DNA of 64,000 nucleotides from Agelaius tricolor (taxonomy: Eukaryota > Chordata > Aves > Passeriformes > Icteridae), in assembly GCA_023055355.1 (NCBI GenBank), contig JALJCS010000022.1, positions 8,045,001 to 8,109,000 on the forward strand, given 5' to 3'. Below are positions 1-11,400 of the stretch, one piece after another (position 1 is the first letter of the stretch; the number at the start of each line of letters is the position of its first letter). The translations under genes and the position numbers were made by a program. A model generated the notes under the pieces. The model made no database searches and was not told the DNA's origin. It saw only the letters and a list, made by a program, of their open reading frames with translations.

Positions 1-660
1 CAGCCTGTGCCAAGTCTGGGCATCCCAGTGCCACCTCTGCCCCTTGACCATCCTTGCTGTCAGTGATGGAGAGAGACAGGGAGGCTGACTTGGAGATCAG
101 AATCCCATTTTATTGTGGGATACAAACACTTATATACTATTTCAGGGAGACTAGTAATGTGTACTGCAATGATTATGTTAAAATCACAAACACAAACATG
201 CATATGACAACATCTCTTGCTTGCAGAGTTCAATGGGATTTTCTTTTTCCAGTAAACCCCTTTGATTTAATCTTCTTGCAATCCAGGTCTAATTTTCAAA
301 GCTCCTTTTGCTTTTTGCCAAGGCATCCTGTTATCAAATCACTTGTGTTAGCCAGGTCCAAAGCCCATCATCTGTCCTGTGTCCCCCAACATTCCAACAC
401 TTGCAGCAGCCCAGTGAAGCCCAGTGCACCCATCCAGACCCTGCCTGCATGACAAGGGTACAGGGCAGCTCTGGGCATGTCCAGCTGCCTCTGGGGTCCA
501 AGGAAAACACTGCCTGGCTGTCCAGGTAGTCCCTTTGGTAAAAGAGAGACAGAAACAGGTTTGCTCTTTTTGCTTCCTAAGAGCTGTGGAGAGACTTGGA
601 TAAGCAATGCTCCTCAGTATTCAACACAAGAACTCGTATCTAATCCAGATTTGGTTTAGA
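1..660 (-). mobile_element. Possible ERV LTR fragment, reverse orientation
   Basis: On the minus strand a TATATAAG (129-136) is followed within about 20 bases by AATAAA (109-114), the compact promoter/poly(A) arrangement of a retroviral LTR. The AT-rich sequence at 120-340 upstream of these signals would be U3. Ends, target duplication and family cannot be fixed, and the element may run off the left edge. It could also be unique sequence with chance signals. Confidence 0.3.
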
Positions 661-2685
661 CAGGGACAGCTCTGTGCCCACAGTCACCTGTCAGCAGGAT
701 TTGTGTCATATTAAGAGGTGCCCAGCAAGGCTCAGAAGCATCAGCTGCAGATTTAAGTGACTTCTATGAGTTGTGGCTCTTTTGTATTTTCAGTTACACT
801 GGTTTTAAGCAGGAAAAGGAGCCTGGATTTTACTTAAGAGGTCTTTACTGCAGAGGCTCAGTGTGTTAGCAGACTTTGAGATCACTTTTGTCCCCTGGGT
901 ATTACAAAGGGATTCAGTCTGGGACCTCAGCCCAATTCTGTGTGGGGAACAGAATTCATCCTGTTTCACTGTGAGCATGGCACAGGCTTTGTGCATTAAT
1001 GCCATGCCCAGGCAGAGGATTCTGTTATGAAAATATATGTTGGGATATGTTGGATATGTTCTGAAAATCTGCTCCTTTACCAGGCCTAAGTGCTGTATTC
1101 CTGTTGGGACTGTGAATTGCTGCTGCTGGAGCAGCTCTTTCCTCTGCCCCTGGAAAATGGGGCTTTTGTGGTTGCTTTGCCTCTTGGTGTTGACTTCCCC
1201 TGCTGTTGAGAGGGCACTGAGGCATCTCAGGGACAGCCCAGCAGGACAGGGCAGCAAACAGTGTAAAACAGTGAATCAGTCACTTGCCCAGGAGTTATTC
1301 TTCCTGATGCTTAGGAACATTTTTTTCCATTGAGCTCCAGTTAGAAGCCTACAGGACTCTTGCACTGAAATCCCAAAGAAACCTGATGTCATGGATCATC
1401 CCATTAACTTTTTTCCAGGGCTGTAAAAGCATTAACTCATCAGAGGGAGGTTAGAGGTGCTTGAAAGCCAGAGGTTCACCCTGATTCTCCATCACTGCTG
1501 CCTCCCCCTTCCTCCTGCCCATCTAAATGTGACAAAGGGGGCAGATTCCTACGGATCTGGTCTGAAATCAGCCCACAGCCTGCAGGGAGGGCAGGGGCAG
1601 ACACCTCTGTGCAGTGAGGCGCAGACCCACCCTCACTGGAGAAGGAAGATTTTCACAGAGCTAAAAAGAATACACATGCACGAAAACACAAGCAAGAATT
1701 CACAACTTTTCCTTTGAAACAGCAGAAAAATGTGTCCAAAGGATGGAGGTGCCTAATGCCCTACCTTTCTGAAATTATTTCACTCAAAAGTACAACTTCC
1801 AACAAAGAGCTTTTTGCCCAGCTCAGATCTTTTCCATCTGGTGTGGTCTGTGCAGGATCCATTTGTATTTGAGCCTTCCTGGCTATTAGCCCAATGAAGT
1901 GATCTGGCTAGGATAAAAGAAAATGGTGAATTTACATTTCCCCCTTCTGGCATTCTTACTTTCTAGTATATTTTTAGTAATAATCCTGTTTACAGAAGAG
2001 AGGTTCCCAAGGAGTTACTGTATGTTAGACAAAAAGAATAGCCATAGGCAAAAAGTTGACTTCAAATGTATTTTAGCAGATATTTATATTCTACTTAGCT
2101 CCAAATTTTCTCGTAAAATATCTGCTTTTCTCTACCTAGGGGAGGAAGGGATCATTTGAGGAAAAAAGTAATTTTGTAACTTCAGCCTTTTATTTTTCTG
2201 CTAAAAATACCCCTGGATTTGGCCAAAGGAAAAAAAATATTTCCAACAGAACATCAGTGACCTCTCCAATACATGGATAAGTAATAAAAGGATGGCATAT
2301 GGCCCAAACAGTGTGCAATCAAAGAGATCTTCAGGCATTTTTAAAGCCCTTTCTATCACTGGAGATAGTGTTGATTCAAGTTCTCTTTCATCTTTTTTTT
2401 TTCCTCTATGCTTTCAGAACCCAGCTAAAGTATTGTCACAGATGACTCAGGGGAGAGGGAAAGGTACCTCTCAATGGGTTCTGGCAATGAACCTTTTACC
2501 ACCCCAAGCTTTTTGGGAATGCCACATTCCTATAGGAGATTAAGAACCACCAGGCAGGAGATGGGGTTAAGCCCCTGTCTTCTCACTGAGACTTCAAGGC
2601 TTGCATGGAGACCTTGTGGTTTTCATTCTGCTTCCTGCAGCAGCGCCAGCTTTGGGTCTGAGTTCAGCACGTGGACCTCTCCAAG
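661..2685. other. Non-coding intergenic DNA
   Basis: CpG-poor sequence with no coding frame that resembles a known protein. Only short A- and T-runs are seen (for example 2231-2240 and 2393-2401). The frames present lack family features and mostly lack ATG starts. Confidence 0.7.
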
Positions 2686-2691
2686 GTCTGC

Positions 2692-3095
2692 TGTGATGGT
2701 GTTCACAGGGGTCTCAGGTTGAGGGAAGAGACTGGGATTTGACTCTATGTTTCAGAAGGCTTGATTTATTGTTTTATAATATATATTACATTAAAACTAT
2801 ACTAAAAGAATAGAAGAAAATGTTTCATCAGAAGGCTGGCTAAGCTAAGAATAGAAAGGAAAGAATGAATAACAAAGAATGAATATCAAAGGTTTGTGTC
2901 TCAGCTCTCTGTCCAAGCCAGCTGACTGCGATTGGCCATTAATTAGAAACAACCCCATGAGCCCAATCCCAGATGCACCTGTTGCATTCCACAGCAGCAG
3001 ATAACCATTGGTTACATTTTGTTCCTGAGGCCTCTCAGCTTCTCAGGAGGAAAAATCCTAAGGAAAGGATTTTTCGTAAAAAGATGTCTGCGAGA
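2692..3095 (-). mobile_element. Solo LTR of an endogenous retrovirus, passerine type
   Basis: About 404 bp. On the minus strand it has a U3-like segment, then the AT-rich promoter/poly(A) cluster TATAAAACAATAAA near 2762-2778, and ends with the ACACCATCACA terminus seen at the end of a dispersed songbird LTR that I recognise by sequence. A 6-base flank GTCTGC (2686-2691) and GTCTGG (3096-3101) would be a target duplication with one mismatch. No internal retroviral gene is adjacent, so it is solo. The family name is not assigned. Confidence 0.75.
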
Positions 3096-3101
3096 GTCTG
3101 G

Positions 3102-5689
3102 AAACGTGAGGATCCTGTGTTTGGGTTGGGTCTCCTCCTGCTGGAAACATGTCACTGCCTCTGGCCAGTGGTGATCAATGTGTGTTTAATAAACCACAGG
3201 GAAGAGTGCAGCTACTCAGTGCCTTTCACCAAAAGCTCTGAAAGCACTGCACAAATAAATAGCCCAGCTTTATAACAATTTCTCACTCCAGGTTTTCTAG
3301 ATAGTAGGAAAGCTGACATCCAAGTGGCTTTCCCACAGCCACACATCAAACCTGCACCAATTTGTGAACAGAACTAATACATCCCAATTCCAGCTCTAGT
3401 TTCATTCTCAAACAAGATTTGTTATTTCTGCACTTCTTATTTATGCAAAGTTGCCATAACTGCTGGCCAGAGATAGACTTGATCATTTACACCAATGTAC
3501 CCTTTTTTAACTTGAGACTTCTTCCCTCTTTAACATTAATGAATGAAATGGATACATTTGAGCAATCAGAAGAGAAGGTGTGCAGGGAAGAGGAGCAACA
3601 GGTTCAAACACCAACTGCAAGTCCCAAACCAGTGCTGGCTGCTCCTGACCTGGCACATCACCTTTGGAGGTGATGGCTGCTCCCATGCTGATCATAAAGC
3701 TGAGAAGAGGGACAGGAAGGGTGGAAAGCAAGAGAAACTGGACACAAATCCAGTCCTGGTCAAAGCAGATGTAATTTGTGATGAGAGTAGCAAAGCTGAG
3801 CACTTTCACAGCAAAAGTAATTTTGTTGTTGTTCTCTAGGTCCTGAATTCCTGCCCTGCCATGTAAGAATGATGTCCAAGGCCAAATAGTTATTAATAAT
3901 ACTCCTTAGTTAATAACAACAGTAGTGCTATTGGAAAATTTCAGGTCCCAAGCTCACAACTTACTGCCAAGGTAGTCACTTCCCAAACTGACTTCTAAAA
4001 TTAGAAACAAACAGGCCCCTTCTAAAGGCAATAAACAGCACTTTAATTGGACTAAAACCTATAAATATGTCAGCAGCCAGTTGCCCTGGCTCCCCTGTGT
4101 GATCAGCAGCTTTCAATGTCTTTTCCAGGGGGCTACGATGTGATCCGATGTCATCACAACGAAGGTGTGATCAAACCAAGCAGCGTGGCCTGGTGGCTCA
4201 GGGCAGGGGCTGACGTGGCCCAGAGGGGGCTGGGCAGAGGGTGACACCATCAGCAGGGCAGAGGGACAGCCTTGGGCTGCACAGCTGGGACTGTGGGCCG
4301 GGAACACATGGACATGGACATGGAGTAACAGCTTGGGTAACTCTCATGTCAGGGCCACATGGAATGCATATTACAATCCATTTTCCTTGGCTAAACTAAT
4401 ATATTTTCATGTGATTTTTGCATGATGGAAGACTTTTAAATGAATTCTCACACATCTCAAAAAGATGCCAAGCGTCAGCCTTGTGATGCAGGAGATCCCA
4501 TAGAGAGAAGTGATGCCCTGGTAGCATCTCCCCTGACAAGAATGTGCTTATAGGAAAAACAAAAACCAAATAAATACACAAACCTGATAGGATGAGGAAA
4601 CAAGCCTTTTCTGATTGAGCAATACTGGAAAAAAATCATGATACAGTCTCCAGAACACTAGAAATAATCAGCAGTAGCTGCAGATCTACGCTACTATTTA
4701 CACTTTGCTTACTTTTTATTGCTATAATTTTCATTCTTGAAAGAAAAATAAAATATTTCACTAAACAAAACCGAGTATTTTACTCTAAGCTACATTCAGA
4801 GAGTGCAGGAGGACACAGCCCTTTCCATGCTTCCCAGCAGACACACAGCATCACCTGCCACAAGGCTGTCACCTGGCTGTGACTGGGTGACTCCACTGTG
4901 CCATTCCCACCTCTGCAAAGCTGATCCTCAGCTGCAGATGTGCTCAATGCCAGGCTCCAAATGAAAATAATAATAAATTTCAGCAGTGTGCCTGTGAAAA
5001 TATCTGATTTTCTGGGCCCTTGGAGTACCCTGTATTTATAAACAAAGGAGGGGTTTGGTTTTTCTTGTCCTAGAAAAACACACTGGAACATTTCACCACC
5101 GTTTTCTTTCACTTTAATTAGCAAGCAAAGAGGGAATGTCAAAGAGCAATTATTCAAAATATATACTGTGCTGATTAGGGATTTCTTTTCTGTAGCATGG
5201 AGAAGGCAGCTTGGAGTTCACATTAAATCTCTCTCCCCCTCTAATGAGATATCCCTTATCCAACCCAGAAAGATACAATTAACTCAGGAAAGAATGCAGC
5301 CACTTTCTCAGAGGGGAAAAAACAGAAGGGAGGGAAGGAAGGATTCATGATAAAAGCATGAAAGGCTGATCCTGCAGATCCTGAGTGTGTATCTGACTCA
5401 AAAGAAACATCCTGAGCAGCTCCAGACCTTTAAATAAGTTTAACAAGGCTCACTCCTGGTCCTAAGCACTTGTGGGTTCCAGCCTAAATCACCTCTCTTT
5501 CTGCCTGGAGGTGCTGGGACAATTTGATTCCCCTTGCCCAGGCCATGGTTATTTGGGGGCCAGGAAATCAAAGAATTGGGAGACTGAGCAGGGGCTTAAA
5601 GGGACCCTAAAGGCCACCACCAGTGTGGGCTGTGCTCTCTTCACAAACCCGGGGACTGTGAAGATTGTGTGGGTCCTGGCTGGCCTAAA
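3102..5689. other. Non-coding intergenic DNA
   Basis: CpG-poor unique sequence, with an AT-rich stretch from 4370 to 4780. No gene, RNA or recognisable transposon was seen. Confidence 0.65.
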
Positions 5690-6028
5690 GCAGCCCTGGG
5701 AAAGCTGGACAGGGACTCTTTCCAGGGGTATGCAGTGATAGGACAAGGGGGAATGGCTTGATGCTGAAGGGGAGTAGATTTAGGTAGATTTAGATTATAT
5801 ATTAGGAAGAAATCCTTTACTGTGAGGGTGGTGAGGCCCTGACACAGGTTACCCAGAGAAGCTGTTGACAGCCCAGCTCATCCCATCCCTGGGAGTGTTC
5901 CAGGCCAGGCTGGATGGGGCTTGGAGCAACCTGGGATAGTGGAAGGTGTCCCTGCCCATGGCAGGGGGCTTGGAACCAAGGGATTTCTAAGGTCCCTTCA
6001 ACCCAAATCCTTCTGTGATTCTGTGAGC
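5690..6028 (+). mobile_element. CR1 LINE 3' end fragment
   Basis: Matches the CR1 3' untranslated consensus in order: GGGACTCTTTCCAGGGG, GTGATAGGACAAGGGG, TTACTGTGAGGGTGGTGAGG, then GGCAGGGGGCTTGGAACC and the terminal TTCTGTGATTCTGTGA. It is 5'-truncated, as most CR1 copies are, and holds no reverse transcriptase. Confidence 0.93.
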
Positions 6029-6599
6029 AGCCAGCTCCAGCTGCACCTTGGCCACCCAGCTTCCCACAGGGAATGGATGTCCTGGGGGCTGCCCACCTCG
6101 CAGCCTTACTGCTCATTTGCATAACTTCAGGGTATTTGGGGTTTTTCCCCCCAGTGACATTTGTTATTATTTCCATTTGAAGAGGCACGGCATCCCTCTC
6201 TCCCCTTGCCCCTGGCCGTGGGCAGAGCATCCCGGCTGGAGCGTGTCCTCCTCCTCCAAATCCCTCCTCAACGGGGTCACAGGGAAATAAAAAAACCCCA
6301 GCAAGAGCCCAGGAGCACAGATTGGACCCAGAAGGGCAGATGCAGACTGAGCAGGAAGCGCTGCCCGAGGCGAAATGAAACAGCTGTTGCCATTGTTCTG
6401 TCTCTGCGCGCTGCGCGGCCGGGCCGCGCCGGCAGCTGCTCGCAATTACCGCACATGAAAGGGGGGCAGGGATTAGGCGAGTGACGAAAAAGCGAGGGGA
6501 CCGCGAGATTTATCACCGAGAGGCCGAACGGCCCCGCTCCGGAGGGCGGCGGCGGCCCCGGGACCCGCCCGGCCCGCAGCGAGCGCCGCCAGCGCCGGG
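6029..6599. other. Intergenic DNA rising into a GC-rich patch
   Basis: Contains an inverted octamer ATTTGCAT at 6115-6122. The last 200 bp are CpG-rich and lead directly into the minisatellite. No gene is supported. Confidence 0.6.
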
Positions 6600-7160
6600 G
6601 ATGCTGAGCCCGGATGGGCACGGAAAAGTCCGGGGATGCTAAGCCCGGGCTGGGCACGGACAAACCCGGGATGCTGAGACCGGGATGGGCACGGACAAAC
6701 CCGGGATGCTGAGACCGGGATGGGCACGGACAAACCCGGAGATGCTGAGCCCGGGATGGGGCTGGGCACGGGCAAATCCCGGGATGCTGAGCCCGGGATG
6801 GGCACGGACAAACCCGGGATGGGCACGGACAAATCCCGGGATGCTGAGCCCTGGCTGGGCCCGGACAAATCCCGGGATGCTGAGCCCGGGCTGGGCACGG
6901 ACAAATCCCGGGATGCTGAGCCCGGATGGGCACGGACAAACCCGGGCTGGGCACGGACAAATCCCGGGATGCTGAGCCCGGATGGGCACGGACAAACCCG
7001 GGATGGGCACGGACAAACCCGGGACGCTGAGCCCGGATGGGCACGGACAAACCCATGATGCTGAGCCCGGGATGGGGCTGGGCACGGACAAACCCGGGAT
7101 GCTGAGCCCGGGATGGGGCTGGGCACGGACAAACCCGGGATGCTGAGCCCGGGCTGGCAC
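6600..7160 (+). repeat. GC-rich minisatellite, unit about 35 bp
   Basis: About 14 copies of the core TGCTGAGCCCGG, each followed by a GGGCACGGACAAA segment. Early units start at 6601, 6636, 6671 and 6706 (exact 35-bp spacing); later units vary by insertion of GGGGCT or by partial duplication. All six frames stay open in places, giving repetitive Pro/Ser/His or Gly/Trp/Asp frames that are not genes. Confidence 0.95.
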
Positions 7161-7946
7161 AGACAGATCCGGGATCCACGGCCGGGGATGTGCCCAGAGC
7201 CGGGATCTGCTCGGGTCGGCAGAGCCGCAGCCGATCCCTAATTCTCGGCACGATCCTCCCCCGAGGGATCCCACCGGGACTGGGCAGAACCTACGGGCAG
7301 ATTCCATCACCTCTCTTCCAACAGGAAAACAACAAGCCAAGGAGATACAAGTTTAACATTCCTTGTGGAATTACTTCAGCTCTCCCGTATAATCAGAGTT
7401 GCAAAATAAAAATAAAACAAATAAAACAAACCCTCACAGCTTTCTTTTTTTGCAAGGAGTGATGAGCATAAGAAAGGTTTTTGGGAAGGTGGAGCATGTG
7501 TTTGCCATCTTCACTCCTGATATGGAAACCATATGCTTAAATACCCCACCAAACATACACAATATAACACTCTTTTTTATTAAAGGTGGTTTTATAAAAG
7601 CTATCCACCTTCCGTCCACTGGTGACTCCCAAAGAGGTCACATATTCTTCATTGCAACTATCAGTACGTATTTGGGATAAATTAAGCTCCAAATAGACTG
7701 TTTCTGATTATTACTGCCAAGGGAGCAAGAGGCCGTCTTATTTTCCCTGACTGATAAATTAAAAGAACTGTAATGGGTGATTTCTGCAACCTGCAAAAGG
7801 GCAACAGCATCTGTGACTCATTTCGTGTCACTTTAAAGAAAATTTATTTTATTAATTTGGGCAGACTATAAAGAGAATATACTTAAAAAAAAAAAAAAAA
7901 AAAACCCCAAGAAAACTGTACTGCTAAAGAGAAAGAAGCAGCAGCA
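7161..7946. other. Intergenic DNA with a 20-bp A-run
   Basis: AT-rich unique sequence. A poly(A) run occupies 7885-7904. No gene is supported. Confidence 0.65.
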
Positions 7947-8117
7947 GATCTGCCCCATCCCTGGAAGTGTTTGCCCCATCCCTGGAAGTGTTCAAAGCCA
8001 GGCTGGATGGAGCTCTGAGCAGCCAGATCTAGTGAAAGGTGTTCCTGTCCACATGAGGGGAGTTGGAACTAAGTAATCTTCAAGGTCACTTCCATCCCAG
8101 GCTATTCTATGATTCTA
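7947..8117 (+). mobile_element. CR1 LINE 3' end fragment with short internal duplication
   Basis: CR1 3' sequence from TGCCCCATCCCTGGAAGTGTT to the tail CTATTCTATGATTCTA. The segment CCCCATCCCTGGAAGTGTT occurs twice in tandem (about 7951 and 7973), a small duplication within the element. Confidence 0.9.
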
Positions 8118-9439
8118 GAAGAAGACCCTGCCTCAGAAAAAAAAAAAAAATTGCAAATAAAAATTGCCTTAAGTGTTATTAGAAGTGCGGAAGCCACTGC
8201 CTCCCTCTTAACTTTTGCCCTGGCAAATAAAAGATCTCAACATGAGATGTCTTTAACTAAGTTCCATATCATTGATGAAGGAGCAGCAAAACATGAAAAA
8301 AGCAGAACTGAGATTGAGGCTGCTCCATTGCTCCTCTTGTTGAGTCAAAAGGAACCAACCAGCCATCCCCTGCTGTGATCTTTACCCATTTGAGACCCAT
8401 ATATGATTATTTCCTTCAGGTTGTGCAGCCAGGAGCAGCACCATTTTGTCAAATGGGTTTTTAGTTTATGCAGCACCCAAAAACAGCAACAAAGAAGAGC
8501 TGGGAGAACATAAAGGGAGAGAGGATGGCAATTTCCTATTCTTCAAACCAGGGGTAATGGTTGCAACCACAACATAAACACCTTTGTCTGGACTGACAAG
8601 CAGGAAGTGGAGAAAAGATCAAAAGCAAGTGGGAGTCAAAAGGATTAAGATATTGAAATTCTTCTGTTTTGCCACAGGCTGTCACCCTAGCTCCACGTAT
8701 CACTCAACCAGACAGGAGCACTCCAGGCAGAGCAAAAAGAAACAGCTCTACAAGTCTGGGAGTTTGCTCCTCTTGAAATTTAATCGGTTTGCAGGTTGCC
8801 TACAACCTCAACTCCCCTGCTTGTAATTCAGAGAGTAATAGTAAATGGTAATTATAATATCTAATTATTAAATAATACACTAATTTTTGTAAGTGATGGC
8901 AAATTCTGTGGGGCCTGGCTTGTCAAGACGGGTCTGCCTCAACTCCAGAGTGCCAAATGACATCTTTTCTGCTTCAAACTTTGCACGTGGACAAAGTTCT
9001 TATTTGCTCTTTGACCAGGCTAAGTTGCTTTGGGCTGCTTAACCCCTCTGCAAAGATTGGGCATTTTACCCCTGTGCTGCTCCAAGGATCAGGGCCCAGC
9101 ACAGTTCTGTGCCTCTGAGCATCTGGACCTTCCTCACAATCTGTGACTCATCCAGTTGCATTTTTTGTCACCACTGCCATCAGCCCTGCCCTGTCCCTCA
9201 GGCTGTTGTCCATCCTGCACACCCAGCAGGTGCCACCTGCTCCTCTGCTAAACACTTCAGGAGTCACTGGGGCAGGATCCCTGAAGGTACTCAGGTTGCT
9301 CACTGCTCTTTCTGTATTTTAGACAAAACCCCCCTTTCCTGGTGGAAAGATTACAAGGGCAGTGCTATTTCCATGACTTGCTGTGGAAAACATGGACGGA
9401 CCTCCCAGCTGTAAATGAGAAGAGAGGAAAATGTGTGGT
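8118..9439. other. Non-coding intergenic DNA
   Basis: Mixed composition with an A-run at 8138-8150 and an AT-rich patch at 8830-8900. No gene, RNA or clear transposon. Confidence 0.65.
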
Positions 9440-9778
9440 TTTTCAGGGTATCTGAGAACCTGGCAGGAGGTTGGAGCCAGTGGGGGTTGGCCTTTCCTCC
9501 CAGGCAACCAGTGACAGGACAAAAGGACACTGCCTTAAGCTGTGCCAGGAGAAGTTTAGGTTGGACATTAGAAGGAATTCCCTCTCAGAATGGGTGGTTA
9601 GGCATTGGATGGGCTGCCCAGGGAGGTGGTGGTGTCTCCATCCCTGGAGGTGTTCAAGGAAAGACTGGATGTGGCACTCAGTGCCATGGCCTGGTTGACA
9701 AGGTGGTGTTGGGTCATGGGTTGGCCTTGATGATCTCAGAGATCTTTTCCAGCCTCATTGATCCTGTGATTCTGTGGT
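9440..9778 (+). mobile_element. CR1 LINE 3' end fragment
   Basis: CR1 signatures in order: TTGGCCTTTCCTCCCAGGCAAC, GTGACAGGACAAAAGGACA, AGGTTGGACATTAGAAGGAAT, GGGCTGCCCAGGGAGGTGGT, GGTCATGGGTTGGCCTTGATGATC, and the tail CCTGTGATTCTGTG. It is from a different CR1 subgroup than the copies at 5.7 and 18.5 kb. The frame through it is not the CR1 polyprotein. Confidence 0.93.
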
Positions 9779-10789
9779 TCCTAAAGCACAGTAATGCCAT
9801 GCTTACTCCTCTGAGAAAAGGGCAAAAACCTGTGAAACACTCATCAGGATATCTCATTGTTGATGATCCATTTTGTTAAAATACTGCTCATCAAATATGT
9901 TGGTTTTCCTCATTAATAGTATTTTAATTTGTGCCTAGTTTACTGACAGCGAGAGCCATCATAACTTATCCAAATATCTTTGTTTCACTTAGGGATCAAA
10001 ATTTCACAAATCTCTGGCATAGCTGTGACTTCTGCAAAGAAAGATTTGATGATCCCATCCTGCCCTTTCTTTCCTTTTGCCACAGAGGAGCTGCAATGTC
10101 AGGTCAGGAGCTGCTCAAACCATTCAGTTTTGATTTTCATACACAAACTGTTTGGGTTTGGTTTGTTTCTCTAAGTGGCTTTTTACTCTGAGCTGTCCTG
10201 GTTTTGTCAAGTGGAAGTTGAGGCATAGAGAGGTGGGATTATTACTCAATGTGTTTCTCTAAACCTGATGTTTAATAAGGGGTTCCATTGGTGCAGGAGG
10301 AAAAAATACTTTTCATAGTCATCAGCTAATCAGGCATTTCCAAAGTGGCTCTGGAGCTACAGGAGAAAACAAAAAAAAAATTAATTTAACTTAATTTGAC
10401 AGAGTAAATTACTCTGATTTGGGAATGATGTATTGTGGAGTTTGTTCTTGGTGGCAGTACAGGCTCCTGCCTGTGTATTTCTTTATTTCATATTTATTTT
10501 ATTTCTATATTTGTGTATTTCTGTATTTCACACTGCACATAGGGAAACCTCCTGCCTAATTTTTGTACAGCTGCATCTCCAGTGAAAGGCTGCTGGTGTC
10601 TGAATTTGCAGGTGATGCAATGGCTTGGGGAATTAAGTCTTATTTTTTCCTTCCTCTTTACCTCCCTGTATTTGTTTTATTTTGTTTTGTGCTATGTGAG
10701 CCTTTAGTCAAATATCCCACATACACTCTCATCACTGGGGCAGCTTTGAGCACAATGCATGGGCATGTCTGGGCACTGCATTAATGCAT
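9779..10789. other. Non-coding intergenic DNA
   Basis: AT-rich, with a TATTT-rich patch near 10480-10530. No supported gene. Confidence 0.65.
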
Positions 10790-11400
10790 CTTCTCCTGGT
10801 CTCTCTGTAGATTATCCTCTGTTAGAGTCATTTATAACTCCAGCCCTTTGTGTACATGCTCCCATTCTGAAAATGTAATGCCACTGCTAATTAAACAGTG
10901 GTTTAAGTCAGCTGATAGCTCCTCACAGCATCTCCCAGGAATTAACCTCACCTGGGAGCAAGCTGCTGGTTGAGGCTCAAGTGAAGCTTAGATAAAGGCG
11001 GGGAAAAGAAAAGACATCAAAGAAGCAGTCACCACCAAAACCTCATCCTCCACAAACTGTAGGTGTGGAAACGTTTTTCAGCCACAGGGATCCTCCCTCC
11101 ACTGGATTTCCAAATAACTATAATCATCAGAATTCCCTCTTTCACCTCCCTCTGGCCTGATTATCTCATCTTTCTCATTTGAACTCGCTTGTTATGAGCA
11201 ATACATTCACTCCTCTCCTCTTTATCACTTTGATCCCAAAAAAGCCTAATTTGGCTCAGATGGTGCTAATTTAGCAGTGCAGAGCTTAGGGACAGCAGTG
11301 TCCTGGTGGGCTGCTGTCACCTGTGAACAAAGTTTTGTTCCTAATCTAAAAGATCTCCTTGGGATTTGTTTTATGTGCCATTTCCTGGAGCTCCCTCGGA
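10790..11400. promoter_or_regulatory. Candidate distal regulatory element
   Basis: Transposon-free block with GCTAATTAAAC near 10888, TCF/LEF cores ATCAAAG (11016-11022) and CTTTGAT (11228-11234), TAATTT/TAATTTAG cores near 11250-11275 and a near-perfect SOX-like inverted pair at 11325-11340. The combination suggests an enhancer. Conservation was not tested and the target is assumed to be EMX2 only by proximity. Confidence 0.3.

Noticed and set aside
6277..7340. Minus-strand frames up to 324 codons with Pro/Ser/His repeats, and + strand Gly/Trp/Asp frames
   Set aside because: They are translations of the 35-bp minisatellite; several frames on both strands are open at once.
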